Part shown: in pieces, positions 1 to 10,361 of the stretch | How positions within the stretch are numbered: position 1 is the stretch's first letter | Layout of the letters: the number at the start of each line of letters is the position of its first letter | Source of the DNA: Kingdonia uniflora | Lineage: Eukaryota > Streptophyta > Magnoliopsida > Ranunculales > Circaeasteraceae | Length of the DNA stretch: 64,000 bases | Direction: 5' to 3' | Assembly (NCBI GenBank): GCA_014058105.1 | Contig: JACGCM010000440.1 | Span: 2,046,001-2,110,000, forward strand | Notes under the pieces: generated by a model | Database searches by the model: none | What the model saw: only the letters and a program-made list of their open reading frames with translations | Told to the model about the DNA's origin: nothing | Program-made: the position numbers and the translations under genes

Positions 1-76
1 ATGACGCAGAGAATAAGGTTTCAGTAATCTTACAAGGTATTTTTGATTTGATCCCTATGAGAGAAAATGTGAGTAG

Positions 77-319
77 AGTCATTCCAGTAGGGTTTTACTT
101 CTCCTTGTTAGCAAGAAGTCTCCATTTGGTTTAAAAGGTGACAGTATGGCAAAGTTGCAAGATCAGAATGCAGCTTCACTACATTTGACAGTAGTCGGCG
201 ATTTCCTTCTTCTGGAAAGTAAAACAGAATTTCATCGATCGAGTGTGGAGCTGGCTACAATGCAGTATATAGACTCAATAAGCATATCATCTAGTAGAAA
301 TACAGGACATGTGCTTTGA
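77..319 (+). other. Unrecognised short open frame left of the MULE
   Basis: An open frame runs from just after a TAG near 74 to TGA at 317-319; its first ATG is at 146 and gives 57 codons. It encodes a segment beginning KKSPFGLKGDSMAKLQ and containing VGDFLLLESKTEF. A possible acceptor (CCAG) lies near 87-90, so it could be one exon of a larger gene. I do not recognise the family. It stops 30 bp before the MULE target duplication, and tyrosyl-tRNA synthetase exons lie beyond the MULE, but nothing in the translation joins it to that enzyme. It may be chance or a captured exon. Confidence 0.25.
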
Positions 320-358
320 GATCTTTAACTTTTTCCTTTATAATTTATGTAGTTTTTA

Positions 359-497
359 GAGTAAATTTGAGTAAACCCCCCATACATGTACACCATATTG
401 ACATTAACCCTCACATTCGCTAAATCTAGCCTTTACTCTTATTCTCGCCTGAGCAGTCAGTCCACCCTTGTTAACTGCCATTGACTCCGATTGACTT
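359..497 (+). repeat. MULE left terminal inverted repeat
   Basis: It is the inverted counterpart of 7698-7837. Similarity ends near the TTGACTT at 491-497; inside that only short A/T-rich resemblance remains. The outer end abuts target duplication TAGTTTTTA (350-358). Confidence 0.93.
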
Positions 498-710
498 AAG
501 TCATTTTTTGAAAAACTCAGTAATACCCTTTTGTCATTTAATGAAATATAGCCATTGAACGAACGATTGCGTCTCTTCTCTATGCTTTTCTTCTTCACTT
601 CTTCAATCTTCCAACACTCTTCTTCTCTCTGCTCGCATTGATTATCTTATTCTTCCCTTTAGTTTTGGTTTGAAGTTAGGGTTCCAAAGCATCTAACGAA
701 GAACTGAGAA

Positions 711-1456
711 ATGGGAGGTGGAAAACATCAATTTCCTACCAATGTGGAGGTAATACTCCTATAAAATCTGTTAATTTAAAGAAAAACACTTCAATTTGAT
801 TATTGCAATAAGTTTTTTGGTTAATTTTCATAGTGGGGTTAGGAGACAAATTGCAAATGTAAATGTGGGCGGTTTAAGCTAATAAGTGTTTTTAGTTTTT
901 TCTTTTAACAGCTATGCCTAATGTGTGACCAAGCTGGACATAATGTTAGTTCTTGCCCATGAATTTATTCAAAGTGCAAAGTAAACAATTGCAATGGCAT
1001 TAGGAGGCTTTTTACATCTAGAACCCAGAGTAACCCAAATAGAAAATTTCTCTCATTTCAATTCACACACCCTAATTCATTTTAGTGGCTATCTGATGCT
1101 ATTAATGAGTTTGAAAATCCAACCAGTTCATCTAGCCTTGTAGGATGCTATGGATGTGGGGGGTTGAACCACTGGGTGAGAGAGTGCCCATGGACACTGT
1201 CAAATTGTAAAAGGTGTTAGGGTGCAATGATGTGATGAAGCTATTTACATCCACTAAAGCAAGTTCATATGGTTTGAAGTTCTTAAAATGCCAGAATGTC
1301 CAATGTGAGAAGTTTATGTGGTTGAAGGATGTTATTGATGCTTATGAGAAGGTAAAAGAAGAAGAAAGGAAGAAGGTGGTAAAAAATGTTAAAATTACAG
1401 TTGAGATGAACATAAATGATTTCATTAGGGATTTTAAGGGAAAGACTACCCTATAG
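711..1456 (+). pseudogene. MULE accessory gene with zinc knuckles and a GRF-like zinc finger (broken)
   Basis: It starts with ATGGGAGGTGGAAAACATC (MGGGKHQFPTNVE) at 711, followed by a likely intron (donor near 750, acceptor near 910). The second exon shows LCLMCDQAGHNVSSCP, a C-x2-C-x4-H-x4-C-like knuckle. A second knuckle, CYGCGGLNHWVRECPW, lies near 1147-1194. After a frameshift/stop at 1211-1219 the frame 1214-1456 reads GCNDVMKLFTSTKASSYGLKF, then CQNVQCEKFMWLKD, which fits the GRF zinc finger pattern (aromatic and Trp after the last Cys). The C-terminus is lysine/glutamate-rich. It lies next to the left TIR and is transcribed away from it, as expected for a second MULE gene. GRF and CCHC fingers bind nucleic acid in other proteins; a role in transposition is inference. 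Confidence 0.6.
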
Positions 1457-1909
1457 GGTAATATTGGCTTGTGTATCACTTTAACAAAAAGATTGTATAT
1501 CTTGCAGACTTGTGCAGTTTGTTATTTTCTAATAATGTGAAATATTTGCTTTATTTACCTCTTTAATCCTCAAGGTGCTCTATATTTGAATGGTCTCTAA
1601 TGATAAACCCTGCACAATAAAGAAAAAAGAAGTTACTTGAGTACTATAAGCACTGCACTACACTGCACCATTTAACTGGATAATGTCTGAGTTAAACTGG
1701 AGAATTAGGGTAAACACTGGACTGCAGCATAAACAACAAACTCACATTTTTTTTAACTGGAAAATAAACTACACATCCATGCATAAGCACACAAAGACAG
1801 AACAAACAGAAGAACAAAAAACATTTCAGAGAAAACTGGATACACCATTAGCATCACATTCACAAAAAGAAAAGAAATAATGTAACCTTGAGAAAACTGA
1901 GAAAACTAT

Positions 1910-2243
1910 TCAGGCACACCATCCAGCCATATCACCCCCATCATCATCATCATCATCATCATTATCATCACTTCCTTCATCTTCATCTCCTGCTTCCCAG
2001 CCATCACCACCATCATCATTACTTCCTTCATCCTCATCAGAGCCATGCATCCTTCTTTTCCCCATCCATTTCAGGATCATCCTCTTCCTCCTCCTGCTCA
2101 GTGTCACTTTCAGACTCATTAGAAGCATCATCAGCACCTCCAGACACATCATCCTCTTTCTCTTCTTCATCACTAGTTATAAACCTAGTGGCTTTGGGGG
2201 AGTTACATCCTTCACCATACATCTTTTCCTCATTTGAGTCCAT
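1910..2243 (-). pseudogene. Acidic Asp/Glu/Ser-rich ORF within the MULE
   Basis: On the minus strand it starts MDSNEEKMYGEGCNSPKATR, then runs of EEE, SESDTEQEEEEDD and, after one frame change near 2037, DEDEGSNDDGGDGWE and a seven-Asp tract, ending GGDMAGWCA. The frame change needs a single indel or a small intron. Most of the sequence is trinucleotide repeat of the GAT/GAA type. The His-rich reading on the other strand is its shadow. No domain is recognised. It sits between the zinc-finger gene and the transposase, facing the zinc-finger gene, so it may be a third element gene or a low-complexity relic. Confidence 0.4.
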
Positions 2244-2468
2244 TACAGTTTTTCTTTTGATCTTGAGAATGTAGTGGTGAATGTGTTTAGGGTTGTAATG
2301 GGGGCAGTTATAAATAAATGCTTACTACTTGGGGGGTTAAAAAACATTAACTCCTAAATCTTCCCCCCAAAAAAGTTAATATAAGGTGGTTGGGGGTTGA
2401 ATACCTGCTTGGATTCCATACATCAGAATACATATTTGTACTATAGTCCATACCTGCATTCATATTAT

Positions 2469-2610
2469 CAGAGTGACCATTATCACCCTGAAAAATAAAT
2501 AGTAGGGGAAAAGGACTTTACCAAAGTGACCATTATTATCCTGAAAAATAAATAGTAGGGGAAGGGGACTTTACCAGAGTGGCCATTATCATCTTAAAAA
2601 ATAAGCAACA
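2469..2610. repeat. Two and a half tandem ~55-bp units inside the MULE
   Basis: Units share CCATTATCACCCTGAAAAAT, then AATAGTAGGGGAA and GGACTTTACCA; starts are near 2469, 2524 and 2578. They are non-coding and lie between the acidic ORF and the 3' end of the transposase. Confidence 0.75.
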
Positions 2611-5600
2611 CATTCACATTACCAGACCACATTCATATTACCAGAGTGCATATACACTTCTATACCAGACCATATTCAACATACATAAATCATAAATATA
2701 GAGATTTACCAATATATCATAGTATATATTCTCAAAAAAAGGCATATATATATGCCAGAATTCTCAACATCCATTATTACATAGGTTAATATTCTCAAAA
2801 GTTACATTTGTGGACATATATATGCCAGAATTCTCTCAGAATTCTCAAAAAGTTAAAACTATAGCTCTACACAATCAATAAAATTCTAAGATCCTACATT
2901 GAATCTACACATACTCACAGAATTCTTAAAAATGATTGTGGAATCTACTAGCTTATATTAGCCATTTATCCTTTGTAGGTCTGAACACTTTCTTGTAAGG
3001 GTTTACATTCTTTGAAGCTTGAGTGATGCCTGAGCCTTGACTTGGTTGACTAAGCCTTGGATTGTTGGCTCCTCTTGCAGTTCCAGTACCCCTTGTTAAT
3101 CCACCTCTAGCATTGTTTGTACTTTGTTGACTAGCTTGAGTATGAACTCTTGCAGCTCCACCCCCTGTTAATCCACCTCTAGCATTGTTGACCCTACCTC
3201 TAGGATTGTTTGTACTTTATTGCCTAGCTCTTGCAGCTCCACCACCTGCAACACTACCTATTGCAGCTCTATCTCTTGCAATACCACCTCTTGTTCCTCT
3301 ACCTCTCATACCAACTCCAACTCGAGCTCCAACTTTAATGCCAACTCCAACTCTAGTTGGAGGGTTGTTTCTTGGTCTGGACCCTCTGGGTCTACCTCCT
3401 CTTCTATCAGTTCTAGTAGTTGGTTGTGAATTTCTAGGTCTTGGTACAGCTGGTGGCCCCTTGCATACCTTCTTGTTATGGCCAAAAAACCCACACTTCC
3501 CACATTTTTTTTGCTGTTGAGTTGTATTCTCGTATGTACTCTTCCTTATAACCTTTCTAGGTCTACCAGTTCCTCTTTCCAGTGGTGTGGGTAGCATATC
3601 ACTGTTGGGCTACAAAATACGCAAGTATATGTGAGGTATCTATGAAACTTTCAAAACAAGAATGCAACTAGTTATGATACCTTTTCCCATAGTGATGGAT
3701 CACTTATAGGTAACACACTCCCTTTATAAGATCTTCTAAATGCAGCCACCATTTGATATTCACTACAAAACTTGCAAGTTTGAGAATAAAAGAAAATTAA
3801 GTTGCATCAATAGGGAAAAAACATTACAATCCCAAGAATAATACACTTACCCCACCCAGTCCATTCTTATCTCCATTATGACACGCAGGGCATGCACACA
3901 TGGTAAACCTAAAATCTACCATTCATAACAATCACAAGTTTTCTCTACAAAATCAACTCTCCATTTCTTACCATCTTTTGAAATTGCCACCCACCTGTTT
4001 GCATCAGCACCTTGGGGTGTATATTGATTGCAACACTTCTTCATCTCCTCAATGTATGTTTAGCTAGCATCACAGAATTTACATTCCAATTTTCTGCCTG
4101 TTTCCTTCTATCATAGGTTAACTTCATCATCATCAGGTTTATACCTTCTATAAAATTGTGAAGCGGTTTATCCCTCAACTTGATGATCCAGTTATTATAA
4201 GATTCAGAGAAGTTATTGGTGATATGCTCACGTTTTGTAGTTGAGTCAAAATATGACCTGCACCAATATTCTGCAGGTTCCTTATCTAACCATGCCTCAG
4301 CATCAGGCTGATCTCTTTTAAGTTAATCTAAAAAGATTTTTTTGTTAGTTTTTAAAAATGCCTTTGCTGTACCCCAACATAACCTTTCAAGATGCAAACC
4401 CTTAAATTCCTTCTTAAAATTCTTCCACATGTGCCTGAAACAAAACCTATGGTTTTGTTAAGGGAAAATCTGTTGACAAAAAGAAGAAGAAGAAGTAAAA
4501 TCATTAGATAGAAAACCCTAACTTAAAAAATGAATATAATTCAAACTTTGAATAATAATACAAGTACAAACCTGAGAAACTGATTCCACTAATCCCTTCT
4601 GTCTGCCTAAGATGAAAGTTAGCTTGCTTGGATGCATAGTTAGAAATGGAGCTAACATCTCCAAAAAGGTAGTCCATGTCTCAGTACATTCAGATCTACA
4701 GAAGTAAAAAGCCACTGCAAACAATCCATTATTTCCATCCAGACTCACAATTGCTATTCATTATCCACCATATTTACCTTTCAGAAAGCATCCATCAAGA
4801 CCTACTATAGGTCTTCACCCTTGCACAAATCCATCAAGGGATGCCTTAAATGCTATACAAGTACCAGTCCACATTTTGGTGTGGGGGTCACAACCACATT
4901 TTGCTATACTTCCTAGATTTGATAAGAGTACTTGTCTACACAGTTCTTGCATGATTCTATATCCTTCATCAAAACAACCATTTATCCTCTCCATACAAAT
5001 TGTTTTAGAATTCCAAGCAGTATAATAACTGATGTTAACCTCATATGCCCTCCTTATTCTAGTTATAATGTTAGTTGGTATAACTATCTTCACATCCCTC
5101 ACCATCTCCTCACAGTCATTGGCTACCCATTGAGCATTAGCCAATCTGTTTCCATAATCAAGCTTACTTGAACAGCTGTGATCAAAATTTACTCCTCTCA
5201 GAATCATAGTATGCACATCATTAGTCCTCCTAACATACATATACCAACTGCATTTTTCTTCTTCATACTTAAATCTTAATCTGTAAGACTCATTTTTAAC
5301 AGAGAGAAAATAGAATTTGTTGATAATTGTAAACTTCCTCAGATACTTTCTAGCTTCATCTATTGTGGGCCACTCCATCCCCAATACTAACTTGTCATAA
5401 CCATTTTGGGATTGTTTCTTATAAGCTTTTTCTTCCTCTACTTGAAATATGTTTTCAGATTCTCTGATCAATTCTTCAAACTCACCACAACTCCTAAAGT
5501 CTTATACACTGGGTATGTCATTCCCATCCTGTGAGTTATGAGTGTTATAATACCTTGATTCAACATCTAAGCTGTCCACATTTAATTGAGCAAATTAAAT

Positions 5601-5875
5601 CCAATCCTCAACCATCTGCACAATGTTTTCATTATCATTTTCTTCATCAATCTCCATATTGTTTGCATCACCATTCATGTCATCACCTTGCATAACATCA
5701 CCAATTATAGGTTCCCCATCCTCAGTATCATTGCTTACATCACCATCCCCAACATCACCATCCATGTCATCCCCACTAAGACATACTTCATAATTACCCA
5801 ATAAATTTAAGTACTCTTGTAGCCCTTCTTCCCATAGATGAACCTTAGCATGCCCCTCTACTTTTTGAACTTCAT

Positions 5876-6345
5876 CATTTTTTTTTTGCAAAAAGTTAAG
5901 CTTTATTGAACTTATAAACATACATCAAAGGGGACCTTGCTTATCAAGGAAAGCCCAAATGGAAAAGAAAATTTACAAGAAAAGCATACTATATATATAT
6001 ATATGGAGAGAAACTCCGGCCATCTTGTTTAATCAACTAGGTTGGAATCAAAAATATTTAGTTAAGGGAACTTCAATTTTTATGAGGAAAGGTAGGCGTC
6101 CTTGATATTCTTCTTCAAACGGTTTTGTATTATCGGATCCTCTCCTAGCCATAAGGTTAGCGGAAAAATTACATTCCCTCCAAGTGTATTATCGGATGTG
6201 CCAAATGTCTTTCTTGAGTATACTCCATTGTATCTTAAACATCCACAAAATCCTTTCAGTTTTAAATGCTCTAATCGCTGTTTTAGAGTCGGATATCACC
6301 CATAAATAGCGCCATCCTCTAGCAACTGCTTTTTGAATACCGACA
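5876..6345 (-). mobile_element. 5'-truncated LINE (L1-type) 3' end with RNase H, inserted in the MULE transposase
   Basis: Reading minus from 6341, GIQKAVARGWRYLWVISDSK is followed by TAIRAFKTERILWMFKIQW, and then WRECNFSANLMARRG: the IQKAV, SDS and RECN-x-AN-LA blocks of the RNase H domain at the C-terminus of plant LINEs. One stop (TAA) lies before the RECN block. The frame ends at KYF-stop, followed by ~130 bp of 3' UTR containing an (AT)n run and ending in a poly-A tract (plus-strand T run at 5877-5888) that abuts the resumed transposase frame. Truncation at the 5' end with a poly-A 3' end is typical of target-primed insertion. Target duplication is short or unclear. Confidence 0.72.
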
Positions 6346-6527
6346 AGTCATCTAGTTTATCCTCGGGAAGTTCACTTGGCCTTACCCTTTTGTTTTTTGG
6401 CTTAATAGGCATCTGCGGGTTCTTCCTTTTGGTCTGTTTAGAGGGTGATTTCCTAGTTGCTTTCCTAGATTTATTCTTAGTTGTTTGAGTGATATTCTCC
6501 ACATTTTGGGATACATTCACATTACCC

Positions 6528-6712
6528 TCACATGTGTCACTTTGTCTACCTCTTGTTACACATGCATATTACCCCTACCTTGTGTCACTTTGTCCACCTC
6601 TTGTGATGCATGCACATTACCCCTACCTTGTGTCACTTTGTCCACCTCTTGTGATACATGCACATTGCCCCTACCTTGTGTCACTTTGTCCACCTCTTGT
6701 AACACATAGACA
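6528..6712 (-). repeat. 48-bp in-frame tandem repeat in the transposase linker
   Basis: About four units of 48 bp encode the 16-residue period HVSQEVDKVTQGRGNV with small changes. Outer units are more diverged, inner ones nearly identical, suggesting expansion by slippage or unequal exchange. The period keeps the transposase frame. Confidence 0.9.
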
Positions 6713-7369
6713 TTCCCCATGGTTTGTGTCACATTCCTCACAGTTTGTGCCACATTCACAGTCACCTTTGATACTGTCTTCTTAGCCCTTGTTTTCCTTA
6801 TAGTCTTCTTGGCCACATTCACATTAACCTTAGATGTACCTTCTAAGCATTATGTTGGTCCAACTGCCACTGAAGTACTTACAAATATGCGTACTGTACC
6901 CTTAGGGTCTTCATCACTCTCAACCCACAAATCTAAGAAATCTTTATTTGAGTTGATATTAACATGTTTACCATTCCTAAGGTATTTTAAATCAATTACA
7001 GACCCAGTAGGACAAAATTTTCTACCAATGTTTTAATCAATAGTATTAGACACATAATCTAATAGGTCCAGGTGGCATAAATATTCCCCATCAACACTTT
7101 TAAACGTGTCCTTTCCCCCCCTATATAATCAAAAGTTGAATACTCCTGAACCAATTTTGTACACTAATGCTCATTTAAATGTATAGTTACATCTTTAACA
7201 TGCATCTCTCCACTGGATAAACATAAAAATTACAGAATGTAAGACATTAATCAAAGATTTACAGAATGTATCAAATTAGAGATAAACCCTAAATATAAAA
7301 TGCTTAATTGAACCCTAATTTACAGATAAACCGTAAATTGAACCTTCGTAGAAACCCTAATTCACGAGT

Positions 7370-7445
7370 AAGAAAGAAAGAGAAAGAGAAAGAGAAAAAG
7401 AAAGAGAAAGAGAAAAGCATCATATTAGAGAGAGAAAGAAAGCCT
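7370..7445. repeat. GAAA/GAGA purine-rich tract
   Basis: Repeated GAAAGAGAAAGA units lie upstream of the transposase start, between it and the right TIR. On the transposase strand this is a CT-rich leader, as is common in plant 5' UTRs. Its function is unknown. Confidence 0.7.
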
Positions 7446-7697
7446 TAGAGAGGGATTCGAACCTGGTCTATGATGCATTCACCATTGCAGCCGTAACACT
7501 TCTTCAATGTTCTTCAACTCCTCTTCATTGAATGAAAAAAAACATCAGAGAGAGAAAATGTTGTCTGAAGCGTGAGTTAATGAGGTAATAATATTGTCTG
7601 AAGACAGTTAGGTGAGTTAAAGAGGGAAAACTCTCGCCAAACGTGTCAACTCTTCTCAAATGTGTTTTTAGTATAAGGGTATAAATGTATTTTCATT

Positions 7698-7837
7698 GAG
7701 TCAATCGGAGTCAATGCCAGTCAACAAGGGTGGACTGACTGCTCAGGCGAGAATAAGGGGTACAAGCTAGTTTTGGCGAATGTGGGGGTCAATGTCAATA
7801 TGGTGTACACATATGTGGGGTATACTCAAATTTACTC
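7698..7837 (-). repeat. MULE right terminal inverted repeat
   Basis: It is the reverse complement of the left TIR with scattered differences. Its outer end CAAATTTACTC is followed by the second TAGTTTTTA at 7838-7846. Confidence 0.93.
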
Positions 7838-7960
7838 TAGTTTTTATGTACTACTTGGCATTTGAGATGGGAGTAAATATTTCTATAATTGAATGGATAG
7901 ATTTGGAATTTATATGTGCAAGCACAATGTTAACCATCTTATGTACATTTGTTCTTACAG

Positions 7961-8066
7961 GCGGACATCTGCCAACTGGGAATGGATCGACATAAAATTA
8001 ATGTACTTGCAAGAGAGTACTGCGATGTTATAAAGATGAAGAATAAACCTATTATCTTATCACATC
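7961..8066 (+). pseudogene. Tyrosyl-tRNA synthetase exon fragment (plant cytosolic type)
   Basis: After an acceptor TTCTTACAG the exon reads ADICQLGMDRHKINVLAREY, then CDVIKMKNKPIILSH, and ends with a GT donor at 8067. This matches the catalytic Rossmann-fold part of plant cytosolic tyrosine-tRNA ligase, where the ADICQLGMDQRKVN block helps bind the substrate. The enzyme attaches tyrosine to tRNA-Tyr. This exon is open by itself. It lies 115 bp right of the MULE. The preceding exons are not found to the left of the MULE. Confidence 0.82.
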
Positions 8067-8298
8067 GTAATTTCCTAACTGTCCAATTTTTATATTTTTT
8101 ATCGTATTCAGAAGTGTGATATGCGTTTGTCCTCGAGATATTTGACATGTAAATTTATACGCATATCGATGATACTTTACGACCATTATCTGCCTGACAG
8201 TGGTATTTTCATGTCTAGAGAGGTGCAAGTATTGCTCTACACTTTTGGGGGTTTAATTTAATATTTTAACCCTTGACTCACCTTTATGTTTCTCTCAG

Positions 8299-8381
8299 AC
8301 ATGCTTCCTGGTTTACAAAAAGGGTAGGAAATGATGTCAAAAAGTGACCCCACGTCATCTATCTTTATGGAGGATAAGGAG
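8299..8381 (+). pseudogene. Tyrosyl-tRNA synthetase KMSKS exon fragment with stop
   Basis: Spliced to the previous exon (codon split as CAT C/AC), it reads HMLPGLQKG, stop, EMMSKSDPTSSIFMEDKE, then donor GTAGGT. The plant enzyme has GQEKMSKSDPSS here. Glutamine is replaced by TAG and the first K of the KMSKS signature is Met, so both the frame and the ATP-binding loop are damaged. The splice sites still look usable, so decay came after these exons arrived or stayed here. Confidence 0.82.
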
Positions 8382-8807
8382 GTAGGTCTTGTGCATGATA
8401 AGGGGAAATGAAAAATCTATTTTTGACTGAGTTTTTTTTCTTTATGTGGTAATTAGATTAGGTTAGTTCTTGCATTTGACTGATTGTCATATTTGAAACT
8501 CTGATATCTTTGGTCCTGGACCTATAAGAAGAAGTGAATATTAACATCTGGCGAGTGAATGGGGGTGATATGTATTTTAATTGTTATTCAAAGAGAAAAA
8601 AAGAGAAAAGGATAAATCAGGAATGATCTACGTTCAAGTCAACAGATGCAAGGCATGCTTCAACTTTTATAAAATCAAAAGGGGCCTGATTATGTTCACA
8701 ATTACGCAATATAGTATCAAACACTTCAAGCACTTCAGAACGGTTAAATCCCCGAAAGCAAAAAAAAAGAAAAAAAAAATGAAAACTTAACATTTACCTT
8801 CAGTATC

Positions 8808-8902
8808 TTGTTTATTTCTTTTGATAGGGCTGATTTAAGGTCCGCGGGATGTAATTCCTCTCCTTCATAGACAACAATTAATTCTTCAAAACTTTTGAAG
8901 GT
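8808..8902 (-). pseudogene. Tyrosyl-tRNA synthetase C-terminal exon fragment, inverted
   Basis: On the minus strand it reads TFKSFEELIVVYEGEELHPA, then DLKSALSKEINKILK, followed by donor GTAAAT. Plant tyrosyl-tRNA synthetases carry a matching segment (FEEL, then LHPxDLKPAL) near the C-terminus, one or two exons after KMSKS. Its orientation is opposite to the two exons at 7961-8381, so the gene is scrambled here. No final exon is evident beyond it. Confidence 0.75.
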
Positions 8903-8981
8903 CTTGGTAAAGAAGAGACAACAAAGAACCAAAGATTCAAATTTTATTATTTCATAATTTCTAAAGAAAAAGCACCACAAT

Positions 8982-10265
8982 TAGCTTAAGAAGGGGGCTT
9001 GCATAAAAAGTCAAGTTTGGATAGGTGGTGTAGAAGAACTTGTCAATCTTGATCAAGGGAGGGAAGGTAAAAAACCTTAACTAATACAAGTCAAAATTAT
9101 AAATATGTCCAAAAGATAAAGATTGACAGATACTCATTTGTTTCTGCCATTCTTCTCACTTCGCTCTACTTCATAAGTTCCAAACCATGGGAAGAAAATG
9201 TATTCGATGTACTCTAAACATGAATTTCCTTTTACAATCTTGGGAGGACAGGAAGCCTTTTTAATCTTTTATTCCAAATTGACTTTCTTAATAAATTGAT
9301 CCCCTATTGTTTCATGCAATTCATATACAATTTTTTTTTCTCTTTTATTATTAACACTTTCTTCAAATCCTTAGAACACTTATTTGACAATAGAGGTCAA
9401 AAATTCTTTATGTACTAGTGAAGACATTAATGGGCTTAATCCAAAATCTTTTCTAGATGGATCATAGAGTGGAGGAATAAAAAATTTGGAGTCACGAACA
9501 AGCTAAAAATTAAATTACTGAAACTCTTAACGACCATGACATTCGTTTTTAAAGAACTCTCTATAAAATATTCGAACTGGAAAACTAAAAGCTATCATGC
9601 CCTGAAAATTTTTCAGGATCCATCTCAATGATAAGGTATCCTTCAATAGATATCTCCTCCCCCGTTATCATAATCATTGATCCACTGATCTCCAACTGTG
9701 ACACATGAATTAAGAATGCCCACCTTCTGCCATTGGTAACTTCTTGGGAAAAAAGTAGGTGATACTATCACCTTCTTTTAGCTTAGTCTACATTATTTTA
9801 TTCTGGTTGATTTCCTCAAGTTCTGATAGTACTTGAACTCTCTCCTACATACTCTATCTTCAAAGTGGAAGTCAAAAATCTCCTCATTAACTTCCTAGAC
9901 ACGGATACAAAATAAAAAAAATGATATTCACTCAATCCCACCTTCCCATTAAGATAGACCTCAAAGCTCCAATTGGGTTAGATATCATGGCATCTTTTAG
10001 GAGTCATGGAGAAGAGAAGACTCTAAGTTTAGGAGTCATCAAGGGCAATGTGGATATACTATGAAAGTGGATATACTATGAAAGTGAGAAGACTTTATGT
10101 TTATTAATATATATGCTTTTCTTCTGTGTGGATTTGCTTCTTGTTATTGGCCAACTGGGAAGATAGTCTCTAGTTATGGAGTATGAGTTATTGTTCTCGG
10201 GGAAGTTGTGGGCACCTTTTACATTTCGCTTGACTCTGATGTATATTCTTAATGATATCTTTTTT
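8982..10265. other. Non-coding stretch without recognised gene
   Basis: AT-rich sequence with no protein or RNA gene I can support. Two small features stand out: a 17-bp direct duplication GTGGATATACTATGAAA near 10050-10085, and a ~21-bp stretch near 9977-9998 that nearly repeats the start of the nucleosidase exon at 10289-10310. Confidence 0.5.
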
Positions 10266-10269
10266 CCAG

Positions 10270-10361
10270 GTTTTCTAAAGATGTCCCTTGGGTTAGATAT
10301 CACGGCATCTACAAAGATTTAAAAGTTAATATAATCTGGCCAGGAAAAGATTTAGCTTTAG
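10270..10361 (+). pseudogene. 5'-methylthioadenosine nucleosidase exon fragment 1
   Basis: After a TTTTTCCAG acceptor it reads FSKDVPWVRYHGIYKDLKVN, then IIWPGKDLALG, with donor GTATGT. This matches the N-terminal third of plant MTA nucleosidase (KGLPWVxYHGVHKDLRIN, then VCPGRDAALG). The enzyme cleaves methylthioadenosine to adenine and methylthioribose in the Yang (methionine salvage) cycle, in the cytosol. The first exon with the IAMQTEA motif is not found upstream. Confidence 0.82.

Larger units (their letters stand above)
2953..7205 (-). pseudogene. MuDR-type MULE transposase with PB1-like N-terminus (many stops, LINE insertion)
   Basis: Translation starts at MHVKDVTIHLNEH (ATG 7205-7203). 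The first ~115 codons (GEYLCHLDLLDYV, VIDLKYLRNGKHV, DLWVESDED) resemble the PB1-like domain of plant MULE proteins. A basic linker with 16-residue repeats follows (6822-6346), then a LINE fragment (6345-5876), an acidic stretch (5875-5595), and the MuDR domain (5400-5100; EWPTIDEARKYLRKF, CSWYMYVRR). The catalytic region includes GLDGCFLKGKYGG, SLDGNNGLFAVAF and, after a likely intron, HRFCFRHMWKNFKKEFKG and ITNNFSESYNNW (4230-4440). A SWIM finger is near 3890-3930 (CDCYEW, then LPCVHAL) and a CCHC knuckle near 3475-3515 (CGKCGFFGHNKKVC). The Gly/Arg/Thr-rich tail ends YKKVFRPTKDKWLI. About eight stops and frameshifts interrupt it, so it should be inactive. Domain order is that of autonomous MuDR-like transposases. 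Confidence 0.88.
359..7837. mobile_element. Complete Mutator-like element (MULE) with TIRs and 9-bp TSD
   Basis: The left end (359-497) and right end (7698-7837) are ~140-bp inverted repeats beginning GAGTAAATTTGAG on both sides and sharing a long stretch through GCCTGAGCAGTCAGTCCACC. The 9 bases outside them are identical: TAGTTTTTA at 350-358 and 7838-7846. Long TIRs with 9-bp target duplications are the signature of Mutator elements. Inside are a minus-strand transposase pseudogene with a MuDR-type domain order, a plus-strand zinc-finger gene close to the left TIR and an acidic ORF between them. A LINE fragment inserted later. All genes carry stops, so this copy is no longer autonomous, though its ends look intact. 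Confidence 0.95.

Noticed and set aside
1888..2274. Plus-strand His-rich frame
   Set aside because: It is the complement of the acidic minus-strand frame and consists of CAT repeats; the minus frame has the better start and flanking context.
3185..3520. Plus-strand hydrophobic frame resembling a membrane protein
   Set aside because: Shadow of the Gly/Arg/Thr-rich transposase tail with its CCHC knuckle on the minus strand.
6485..6785. Two overlapping plus-strand frames with Cys/Thr/Leu repeats
   Set aside because: Shadows of the 48-bp repeat of the minus-strand transposase.
10076..10303. Minus-strand 75-codon frame
   Set aside because: It overlaps the nucleosidase exon on the other strand and has no domain.
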